DNA from: CAYMLL01 sp964390645
Lineage (GTDB): Bacteria > Planctomycetota > UBA8108
Length of the DNA stretch: 12,055 bases
Direction: 5' to 3'
Assembly: GCA_964390645.1 (NCBI GenBank)
Contig: CAYMLL010000243.1
Span: 1-12,055, forward strand
Within the stretch, counting starts at the first letter, position 1. Each line of letters begins with the position of its first letter. Below, piece by piece: positions 1 through 5,604 of the stretch. The translations under genes and the position numbers were made by a program. Under the pieces are notes generated by a model, which was given only the letters and a program-made list of their open reading frames with translations, did not search any database and was not told the DNA's origin.

Positions 1-50
1 ACCCGATCGACCTCGGCGAGGAGGTCGGTCGCATCGCCATCTCCGATTGA
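1..50 (+). CDS. 3' end of an unidentified gene
   Basis: The frame starting at base 3 reads PIDLGEEVGRIAISD and ends in TGA at 48-50. Nearly every codon ends in G or C, as in the clear genes of this window, which is the main support for coding. Only 15 residues are visible, so no family can be named. The start lies outside the window. A short inverted repeat (43-47 with 54-58) spans the stop codon but has no T-run after it. Confidence 0.35.
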   Translation, partial: PIDLGEEVGRIAISD

Positions 51-238
51 GCGATCGGGCACACGGCTTGCCCCGGTCGACCTGATCGGAACAAGGTGAT
101 AATCTTCCTCGCCAGGCGCGAGACCGGGATATCGATCCAGGCCGCGGGGCTCACCATGCTGGTGGTGAAATACGGGTGGATCCCGCCTTGTCGTGGGATC
201 GACGGAAGCACGGACCGCTCAGGAGAGGGAGGTAAGCC

Positions 239-709
239 GTGTTGCTCGAGCGATTGATGACGTGGGTGGTGAGAAGTGGCGAGGCGCGAGAAGCGGGAGG
301 AACGGTCCCCTCTGGTTCTGACGACGGGGTGTCGCGGGATGAGGCGTCTCGGGACAGGGCGTCGCAGGATACGGCGTCGTACAGCGAAGCGGACGGAGCC
401 GCTGTCCAGGCCAGGACGGAGCTCGCGCGAGAGGCGAACAAGGTGGTCACGGAGATCGCGGATCTCGTCGAGGACACCCGTGGACTGATCGGAGCGAACG
501 CCGAGAAGGTGGGTTCGTTCCACTCCGAGCCCCTCGAACCGTTCGTCGAGGAGCCGCTGCGTGAAGGGATGAAGGCGAGGCCGTTACACGCCCCGTATCG
601 CCGGTCGAGGCGGCGAGGCGACCGGGAGCCGCCGACGCGTCGCGATCGTACGGATCGGCGGCTTCAGAAGCGCCGTACTGCGCGCAAGCTGCATGTCCGG
701 CGGCGTTGA
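239..709 (+). CDS. Small hypothetical protein with pentapeptide repeats and Arg-rich tail
   Basis: This is a 156-residue protein that I do not recognise. The GTG start at 239 is chosen because GGGAGG at 227-232 sits 6 nt upstream, the best ribosome binding site in the window. Codons through the middle strongly prefer G or C in third position, supporting real coding. Residues 31-50 form four degenerate pentapeptides (VSRDE, ASRDR, ASQDT, ASYSE). Residues 55-110 look helical and charged. Residues 120-156 are extremely basic, with long runs of Arg, suggesting nucleic-acid or polyphosphate binding, or else a tail read in a frame not selected for protein. There is no signal peptide or membrane segment. 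It converges on fabI with an 11-nt gap. The middle looks real; the C-terminus could be a frameshift artefact. Confidence 0.55.
   Translation: MLLERLMTWVVRSGEAREAGGTVPSGSDDGVSRDEASRDRASQDTASYSEADGAAVQARTELAREANKVVTEIADLVEDTRGLIGANAEKVGSFHSEPLEPFVEEPLREGMKARPLHAPYRRSRRRGDREPPTRRDRTDRRLQKRRTARKLHVRRR
329..388 (+). repeat. Four degenerate 15-bp tandem repeats inside the small CDS
   Basis: Four consecutive 15-nt units encode the pattern Ala/Val-Ser-Arg/Gln/Tyr-Asp/Ser-x. Units two to four each begin GCGTC. The period is a multiple of three, so copy-number change would keep the frame. The units differ at several bases, so the array is old or under coding selection. Confidence 0.5.
625..665. repeat. 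11-bp inverted repeat between fabI and the small CDS
   Basis: The left arm at 625-635 pairs with the right arm at 655-665 over 11 positions (core AGCCGCCGA with TCGGCGGCT, one G-T pair), with a 19-nt loop. It lies inside the Arg-rich tail of the small + strand gene and 56-96 nt downstream of the fabI stop on the other strand. No T-run follows on either strand, so it is not a standard intrinsic terminator. It could still be a 3'-end stabilising or pausing hairpin for either converging transcript. Confidence 0.4.
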
Positions 710-720
710 GGTCGTCCGGC

Positions 721-1500
721 TCAGAGCCCGACGACGTTGTATCCGCAGTCGACGTAGATCACCTCTCCGGTGATTCCGGTCGAGAGGTCGCTGGCAAGGA
801 ACAGTGAGGTGCCGGCGACCTCCTCGACGGTGACGTTGCGGCGCAGTGGCGCACGCTCCGCGACGTGGTCGAGGATCTCGGTGAAGCCCGAGATACCTCG
901 TGCGGCGAGAGTGTTGATCGGGCCGGCGGAGATCGCGTTGACGCGGATGCCCTTCTCGCCCAGATCGCTGGCGAGGTAGCGTACGGACGACTCGAGCGCC
1001 GCCTTGGCAACCCCCATGACGTTGTAGTTGCGCACGGCTCGCTCGCTGCCGAGGTAGGTCAGCGTCTGGATGCTGCCACCCGACTCCATCAGTGGAGCGG
1101 CCATGCGCGCGAGCGCGGTCAGCGAGTACGAACTCACCTCCTGCGCGAGCAGGTACCCTGACCGCGAGGTCTCGGTGAAGCTGCGTGCGAGGTCCTCCTT
1201 GTCCGCGAAGGCGATGCAGTGGATGAGGAAATCGATGCTGCCCAGGTCGCGCTTGAGGCACTCGCCGACGCTCGCGATGTCCTCGTCGTTCGTCACGTCG
1301 CAAGGATAGAGAGGCGACTCGCCGGGGAGTGTCGTCACGAGATCCTCGACGCGACGCTGGAGCTTCTCGCCCTGGTAGGTGAACGCGAGGGCTGCACCCG
1401 CGTCCGACAGCGCGGACGCTATGCCCCACGCTATGCTGCGCTTGTTGGCGACGCCGAGGACGATACCCTTCTTGCCGTCCAGAAGCTTGCTCGTGCTCAT
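721..1500 (-). CDS. fabI: Enoyl-[acyl-carrier-protein] reductase (NADH), FabI
   Basis: FabI carries out the last reduction of each round of type II fatty-acid elongation, turning trans-2-enoyl-ACP into acyl-ACP in the cytoplasm. The 259 residues match the usual family length. The Rossmann cofactor motif is at residues 16-26 (G-VANKRSIAW-G). The catalytic pair Tyr159 and Lys166 lies in NYNVMGVAK (Y-x6-K), and Tyr149 precedes it in TYLGSERA. The C-terminal part keeps the SAGPINTLAARGI substrate-loop region. HCIAFA at 94-99 has Ala at the position of E. coli Gly93, as in many other FabI enzymes. The ATG at 1498-1500 is chosen because GGAGG lies 4 nt upstream and the protein there aligns with the family's normal N-terminus, although the frame stays open to 1983. 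It is divergent from the arginine operon and functionally unrelated to it. Confidence 0.96.
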   Translation of the reverse strand: MSTSKLLDGKKGIVLGVANKRSIAWGIASALSDAGAALAFTYQGEKLQRRVEDLVTTLPGESPLYPCDVTNDEDIASVGECLKRDLGSIDFLIHCIAFADKEDLARSFTETSRSGYLLAQEVSSYSLTALARMAAPLMESGGSIQTLTYLGSERAVRNYNVMGVAKAALESSVRYLASDLGEKGIRVNAISAGPINTLAARGISGFTEILDHVAERAPLRRNVTVEEVAGTSLFLASDLSTGITGEVIYVDCGYNVVGL

Positions 1501-1545
1501 GATTCCTCCAGCGTGTCGAGCCGTGTTCCTTTCGCCATCGGCGGG

Positions 1546-1573
1546 ATGGTAGAGATTTGGTGCTACCGCGCAA
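1546..1573 (-). promoter_or_regulatory. Candidate fabI promoter
   Basis: Read on the - strand, TTGCGC (1568-1573) and TACCAT (1546-1551) are 16 nt apart, giving a sigma70-like pair whose transcript would have a leader of about 40 nt before the fabI ATG. Matches to consensus are only 3 of 6 and 4 of 6, so this is tentative. Confidence 0.25.
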
Positions 1574-1581
1574 GATTTTCT

Positions 1582-1611
1582 TTGCCGCTCATGAAGCGTC
1601 GACGCTATATT
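1582..1611 (+). promoter_or_regulatory. Candidate upstream promoter toward argB
   Basis: TTGCCG (1582-1587) and TATATT (1606-1611) are separated by 18 nt. The -10 matches consensus at 5 of 6 positions and the -35 at 4 of 6, the best sigma70-like pair in this region. Transcription from it would give an approximately 355-nt leader before argB, passing through inverted repeats and the terminator-like hairpin at 1848-1887. Confidence 0.3.
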
Positions 1612-1672
1612 ATTCCGTTTCCTGCGGCTCCGATCGGGCGCCGGGAAGAGAGATCGCGATTCCGCACGATCG

Positions 1673-1695
1673 CGGTTCAGCATGATGATGAACCG
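1673..1695. promoter_or_regulatory. 7-bp inverted repeat, possible operator or RNA hairpin
   Basis: CGGTTCA at 1673-1679 and TGAACCG at 1689-1695 form a perfect inverted repeat with a 9-nt spacer. A second repeat, CGCGAT (1655-1660) with ATCGCG (1669-1674), shares two bases with its left arm, so in RNA the two hairpins would exclude each other. The sequence does not resemble the AT-rich ArgR box of enterics. Position between divergent promoters suits an operator, but no regulator is identified. Confidence 0.3.
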
Positions 1696-1847
1696 GTCCA
1701 CGAAGATTCTGCACGGATGCTCCGCGCCTGCGGCTCGCAAGGCGTGCACGAGAGTTCGTGGAAGACCCGCGCTGGCGCCGAGACCGCGACTCTGAGGTAG
1801 CTTCGAACAGAGATCTACAAGCGAGAAACAGCGGACTCCTCGTCGCC

Positions 1848-1887
1848 AGCCCACTGCGCCAGCTCCGTCCGGCACGTGGGTTTTTTT
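1848..1887 (+). terminator. Terminator-like hairpin with T7 run upstream of argB
   Basis: CCCAC at 1850-1854 pairs with GTGGG at 1876-1880, extendable outward by G-T and A-T pairs, and a 3-bp inner stem (1858-1860 with 1871-1873) lies beyond a small internal loop. It runs into seven T's at 1881-1887. This looks like an intrinsic terminator on the + strand. No gene ends just upstream in that direction, so it would stop a leader transcript about 85 nt before argB. Confidence 0.4.
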
Positions 1888-1888
1888 C

Positions 1889-1919
1889 TTGTCGCCACGC
1901 GTTTCTGACCCGCTACCCT
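1889..1919 (+). promoter_or_regulatory. Candidate proximal argB promoter
   Basis: TTGTCG (1889-1894) and TACCCT (1914-1919) are 19 nt apart, just downstream of the T-run. A start near 1926 would give an approximately 47-nt leader to the argB GTG. The -35 matches at 4 of 6 positions, the -10 at only 3 of 6, and the spacing is long. If it is the real operon promoter, the upstream hairpin would simply insulate it. Confidence 0.25.
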
Positions 1920-1972
1920 CGAGCCTCTTTCGTGGTTCCGAGCGTCCCTGATCCCGAGCCCCCGGTAGAACT

Positions 1973-2899
1973 GTGGAAAACATCGCGATCCTGAAGCAGG
2001 CCCTCCCCTACATCAAGCTCTACCGGGGTAAGACCTTCGTGATCAAGCTGGGTGGTGAGCTGCTGCGGTCGCCGGGGTTTCTCGACGGCCTGGCCCATGA
2101 CGTCTCGCTGCTCTATCAGCTGAACATCCGGGTGGTCCTTATCCACGGTGGCGGTCCGCAGCTCTCGGAGATGGCCACCAAGATGGGGCTAGAGAGCCGC
2201 AAGGTCGGTGGGCGTCGAATCACGGACGACCGCATGATCGAGGTCGCCAACATGGTCTTCAGCGGAGCGTCGACCGACATTCTCGGCGCTCTGCGGAGTC
2301 ACGGCACGCCCGGAGTCGGGCTCTCGGGTGTCGACGGGGACCTTGTCCTCGCCGTCCGCCGTCCGCCGGTGAAGGTCTTCGACGATGACTCGGGCAAGGA
2401 GATCGAGGTCGACTTCCAGAACGTTGGCGACATCAAGAGCGTGCGATCACAGGTACTCAACGTCCTCCTCGACAACCGCTTTGTCCCTGTCGTCGCTCCG
2501 CTCGGGGCCGACAGTCACGGCAAGGTGCTCAACATCAACGCAGATACGATCGCCGCGGAGATCGCCGGCGCGATTCCCGCGGAGAAGCTCTTCCTGCTGA
2601 CGAACGTCGGCGGCGTGTTGCGGGACATCGACGATCCGACAAGCCGGATCAGCTATCTCACCGACGTCAGCACCGAGGAGATCATCGCGAGCCGCGGCAT
2701 CAAGGGTGGTATGGTGCCGAAGCTGGAGGCGGCGTTGCGCGCGATTCAGAGCGGCGTTCGCCGCGCGCATGTGATCAACGGTTTGACACCGAATTCGCTC
2801 CTTTACGAGGTCTTCACCCACACCGGTCTCGGCACGATGATTCTCGACCACGCGGACGAGGAGTCTTACCGGGCGATCTGTGCGTCGGAGGGAGAGTGA
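1973..2899 (+). CDS. argB: N-acylglutamate kinase (acetyl- or succinylglutamate), ArgB
   Basis: ArgB transfers phosphate from ATP to the side-chain carboxylate of an N-acylglutamate, the second arginine step. It belongs to the amino-acid kinase fold. Visible motifs are KLGG (25-28), IHGGGPQ (57-63), GLSGVDG (116-122), NINADTIA (187-194), LLTNVGGV (208-215) and GGMVPK (245-250). The 308 residues are typical. The short N-terminal helix and the C-terminal GLGTMI resemble arginine-sensitive forms, so feedback inhibition is possible. GTG at 1973 is the only usable start because a stop in frame ends at 1951; its ribosome binding site is weak. GRRITD (80-85) replaces the usual GLRVTD, as I recall for Bacteroidetes ArgB, and SGASTD (97-102) replaces the common GKVNK. 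Its stop overlaps the argH ATG by one base. Confidence 0.93.
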   Translation: MENIAILKQALPYIKLYRGKTFVIKLGGELLRSPGFLDGLAHDVSLLYQLNIRVVLIHGGGPQLSEMATKMGLESRKVGGRRITDDRMIEVANMVFSGASTDILGALRSHGTPGVGLSGVDGDLVLAVRRPPVKVFDDDSGKEIEVDFQNVGDIKSVRSQVLNVLLDNRFVPVVAPLGADSHGKVLNINADTIAAEIAGAIPAEKLFLLTNVGGVLRDIDDPTSRISYLTDVSTEEIIASRGIKGGMVPKLEAALRAIQSGVRRAHVINGLTPNSLLYEVFTHTGLGTMILDHADEESYRAICASEGE

Positions 2900-4296
2900 T
2901 GCGGAGCGCGCGGTTCGAGAAGGGAATGGACGAGGCGATGCGGCGGCTCAACGCGTCGATCGGGTTCGACTGGCGCCTCCATCGGGAGGACATCGCCGGG
3001 AGCAAGGCGTGGGCCGAGGGGCTCGAGAAGCTCGGCCTCCTGACCCGATCCGAGATGCGGACGATCCAGGAAGGTCTCGACCAGGTGGCCGCAGAGATCG
3101 AGTCCGGTGACTTCGAGTTTCGAGAGGACCTCGAAGACATTCACATGAACGTCGAGGCGAGGCTTACCGCGCTGATCGGCGACACCGGTGCCAGGCTCCA
3201 TACGGGTCGCAGTCGCAACGATCAGGTGGCGACCGACCTTCGCCTCTTCGTCAAGCGATCCGCGCGACAGTCCGCTTCGGGTGTAGAAGCGTTCATCGCC
3301 GCGCTTGTCACCAAGGCCGAGGAGACGATCGACGTCGTCATCCCGGCCTACACGCACTTGCAGCGTGCTCAGCCGGTGCTCTTCGCGCATCATCTCCTCG
3401 CGTACGTCGAGATGTTAGGACGTGACCACGAACGGTTCGAGTGGGCTGAGCGCCAGGCCGATGCGAGTCCGCTCGGCGCCGGTGCGTGTGCGGGCAACCA
3501 GTTCGGCATCGATCGGGACCTTCTGCGTGAGCGGCTCGGGTTCGAGCGGCTGACGCGCAACTCGCTGGACGCGGTGAGCGATCGTGACTTCGCGTGTGAC
3601 TTTCTGCACGCGGCGTCCATGCTTATGGTGCACCTCTCCCGTTTCAGTGAGGACGTCATCCTGTGGACGTCGAGCGAGTTCGGACTCGTGACTCTCGACG
3701 ACGCGGTGACGTCCGGCAGCTCGATGCTACCTCAGAAGAAGAACCCGGACGCTTGCGAGCTCGGCCGTGGCAAGGTGGGTCGGGTCGTCGGGAGTCTCGT
3801 CGGTCTCTTGACGTGCCTCAAGGGTCTGCCGCTCTCGTACAACAAGGATCTCCAGGAGGACAAGGAGGGGCTCCTTGATGCGGTCGACACCGTGTCGGGG
3901 CTGCTGCCGGTCTTCGAGGCACTCGTCTCGACGATGCGAGTCGACGGGGAGCGTGCGGCCAGCTTACTGGAGGGCGGCTTCCTCGAGGCGATCGGCGTCG
4001 CTGATTATCTGACCCGCAAGGGCGTTCCCTTTCGCGAGGCGCACGGCCTTGCTGGTCGCTGTGTCCTTCGTGCTGAGGAGCTCGGAGTCTCCCTTCCGGG
4101 ACTCGGCCTCGAGGAGTATCGTGCCATCCACTCGCGATTCGAGGCGGACCTGCACGCGGCGATCTCGATCGAGGGAGCACTCGATGACAAGAATGTCGTC
4201 GGAGGTACGGCGTCATCGCGGGTGAAGGCGGAGATCGGACGGTGGAGGAAGAGAGTCGAGGAGTGGAGCGACCGGGCCGAGAGTCCGGGCGAGTGA
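2899..4296 (+). CDS. argH: Argininosuccinate lyase, ArgH
   Basis: ArgH splits argininosuccinate into arginine and fumarate, the last step of the pathway, as a cytoplasmic tetramer. The 465 residues are normal. HTGRSRNDQ (101-109), THLQRAQP (152-159) and the superfamily signature GSSMLPQKKNPD (273-284, with the catalytic Ser in GSS) are all present. The start is taken as ATG 2899, six nt after GGAGG and overlapping the argB stop; GTG 2896 immediately before it would add one residue. PLGAGACAGNQFGID (191-205) departs from the usual PLGSGALAGTxxxID, with Asn for Thr. A GC-rich hairpin begins 3 nt after the stop, and 87 nt separate it from argG, the longest gap in the operon. Confidence 0.96.
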   Translation: MRSARFEKGMDEAMRRLNASIGFDWRLHREDIAGSKAWAEGLEKLGLLTRSEMRTIQEGLDQVAAEIESGDFEFREDLEDIHMNVEARLTALIGDTGARLHTGRSRNDQVATDLRLFVKRSARQSASGVEAFIAALVTKAEETIDVVIPAYTHLQRAQPVLFAHHLLAYVEMLGRDHERFEWAERQADASPLGAGACAGNQFGIDRDLLRERLGFERLTRNSLDAVSDRDFACDFLHAASMLMVHLSRFSEDVILWTSSEFGLVTLDDAVTSGSSMLPQKKNPDACELGRGKVGRVVGSLVGLLTCLKGLPLSYNKDLQEDKEGLLDAVDTVSGLLPVFEALVSTMRVDGERAASLLEGGFLEAIGVADYLTRKGVPFREAHGLAGRCVLRAEELGVSLPGLGLEEYRAIHSRFEADLHAAISIEGALDDKNVVGGTASSRVKAEIGRWRKRVEEWSDRAESPGE

Positions 4297-4299
4297 TCG

Positions 4300-4314
4300 C
4301 CGGGAGTCTCCCGG
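4300..4314 (+). repeat. GC-rich stem-loop between argH and argG
   Basis: CCGGGA (4300-4305) and TCCCGG (4309-4314) form a perfect 6-bp stem with a 3-nt loop, starting 3 nt after the argH stop. A further pairing of TCGCC (4297-4301) with GGCGA (4320-4324) is an alternative outer stem. No T-run follows, so it is more likely a processing, pausing or 3'-stabilising element than a terminator. Confidence 0.4.
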
Positions 4315-4383
4315 GGCAAGGCGAGATTCGACGATCGCGGCGCGCCGGGAAGACGAGTCAGGCTGAACGACCGAGAGTGAGAG

Positions 4384-5604
4384 ATGAGCGACAAGCGGAA
4401 GATAGTTCTGGCCTATTCGGGTGGACTCGACACCTCCTACTGCATTCCCTACCTCACGGAACGGAAGGGCTTCGAGGTCATCACGGTCACCGTCGACACT
4501 GGCGGCTTTGACGCCGAGGAGTTGCGCGAGATCGAGGAGCGGTCAGGCGCGCTCGGTGCCGTGAGGCATTTCACTGTCGACGCTCGGCAGAGAGTCTTCG
4601 ATCATTGGGTCAGCTATCTCATCAAGGGAAACGTGCTGCGTGGACAGATCTATCCGCTTGCGGTCGCGGCGGAGCGCGTGGTTCAGGCACAGGTCATCGC
4701 CGAGAAGGTCGTCGAGGTCTCCGCGGATGCGGTCGCACACGGCTCCACCGGTGCTGGCAATGATCAGGTGCGTTTCGACGTCGCGTTCCACGTGCTGATC
4801 CCCGGTATCGAGATCGTCACACCGACTCGAGACGAGAAGCTGAGCCGCGACGAGGAGTACGAGTTTCTCAAGGCTCGGGGCGTCGACATCGACCCGAGCG
4901 TGCGCGAGTATTCGATCAACGCCGGTCTCTGGGGCGCGACGATTGGCGGCGGTGTCACGCATGACTCGACCGTGGAGATGCCTTCCGAGGTCTGGGAGCA
5001 GGCCGTCACTGTCGAGGCGACGAGCGGCAGCGAGCTCGTGAAGATCGGTTTCGACAGGGGAGTGCCCGTGTCCCTCGACGGCAAGTCGGTCGGCGGCGTC
5101 GAGCTGATCCAGGCTCTCGGCGACGTATGTCGGCGTCACCGTGTCGGGCTCGGCATTCATATCGGCGACACCGTGCTCGGCATCAAGGGGCGCATCGCGT
5201 TCGAGGCGGGAGCGGCGATTGTCCTCATCCACGCTCACCGTGAGATCGAGAAGATCTCGCTCACCGGCTGGCAGCGTTTCTGGAAGGACCACGTGTCCGA
5301 GTTCTACGGCAAGATGCTCCACGAGGGGCAGGCGTTCGAGCCGGTCCTGCGCGATATCGAGGCGATGATCGACTCGTCGCAGGAGCGAGTCCTCGGCGAG
5401 GCGGGCGTTCGCCTCGGCGCAGGGAGCTTCCAGGTCGTCACCGTCGAAAGCCCGAACACGCTCATGGGCGGCGGAGCCGGAGTCTACGGGGAGATGCCGG
5501 AGCTCTGGGAGGGACAGGACGTGCGCGGCTACAGCACCATGGCCGCAATCCCGGCCCGACTCTTCCGCGTCGCCGGCGACAAGAGTCCGGAGGGCGGCAG
5601 GTGA
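4384..5604 (+). CDS. argG: Argininosuccinate synthase, ArgG
   Basis: ArgG joins citrulline and aspartate using ATP to form argininosuccinate, the substrate of ArgH encoded just upstream. The 406 residues contain the PP-loop ATP motif AYSGGLDTS (10-18) and HGSTGAGNDQVRFD (119-132), which binds aspartate and citrulline. DTGGF (38-42) follows the pattern I recall from Bacteroidetes-type ArgG (NTGGF) rather than the ANxGQ of many other bacteria. The ATG at 4384 follows a purine-rich GAGAGTGAGAG and puts the PP-loop at the expected distance. Its TGA overlaps the GTG of the next gene by 4 nt (GTGA), implying translational coupling. Confidence 0.96.
   Translation: MSDKRKIVLAYSGGLDTSYCIPYLTERKGFEVITVTVDTGGFDAEELREIEERSGALGAVRHFTVDARQRVFDHWVSYLIKGNVLRGQIYPLAVAAERVVQAQVIAEKVVEVSADAVAHGSTGAGNDQVRFDVAFHVLIPGIEIVTPTRDEKLSRDEEYEFLKARGVDIDPSVREYSINAGLWGATIGGGVTHDSTVEMPSEVWEQAVTVEATSGSELVKIGFDRGVPVSLDGKSVGGVELIQALGDVCRRHRVGLGIHIGDTVLGIKGRIAFEAGAAIVLIHAHREIEKISLTGWQRFWKDHVSEFYGKMLHEGQAFEPVLRDIEAMIDSSQERVLGEAGVRLGAGSFQVVTVESPNTLMGGGAGVYGEMPELWEGQDVRGYSTMAAIPARLFRVAGDKSPEGGR

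Larger units (their letters stand above)
1501..1972. other. Divergent intergenic region between fabI and argB
   Basis: These 472 nt separate the start codons of two divergent genes. They are less uniformly GC-rich than the coding parts, with an AT-rich patch at about 1606-1620 and a T7 run at 1881-1887. I see promoter-like pairs in both directions, two overlapping inverted repeats at 1655-1695, a short hairpin at 1747-1760 and a terminator-like hairpin at 1848-1887, each listed separately. No convincing protein gene is present: the open frames here lack ribosome binding sites and family resemblance. Confidence 0.7.

Noticed and set aside
584..694. 36-codon - strand frame just downstream of fabI
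   Set aside because: No ribosome binding site, and it lies opposite the small + strand gene and its inverted repeat.
1776..1790. ACCGCG as part of a T-box leader
   Set aside because: Only the last six bases match; the preceding TGG is too far away and no specifier stem or complementary antiterminator pairing is evident.
1590..1800. Possible + strand small protein (about 70 codons) in the divergent region
   Set aside because: No ribosome binding site, no family resemblance and codon use unlike the clear genes.
1888..1899. 12-base match (CTTGTCGCCACG) repeated near 11919
   Set aside because: Several 12-base matches are expected by chance in 12 kb of GC-rich sequence, and the flanks differ.
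1501..1983. Extension of the fabI reading frame by about 160 codons upstream
   Set aside because: The extension resembles no FabI N-terminus, while ATG 1498-1500 has GGAGG directly upstream and gives the normal family length.
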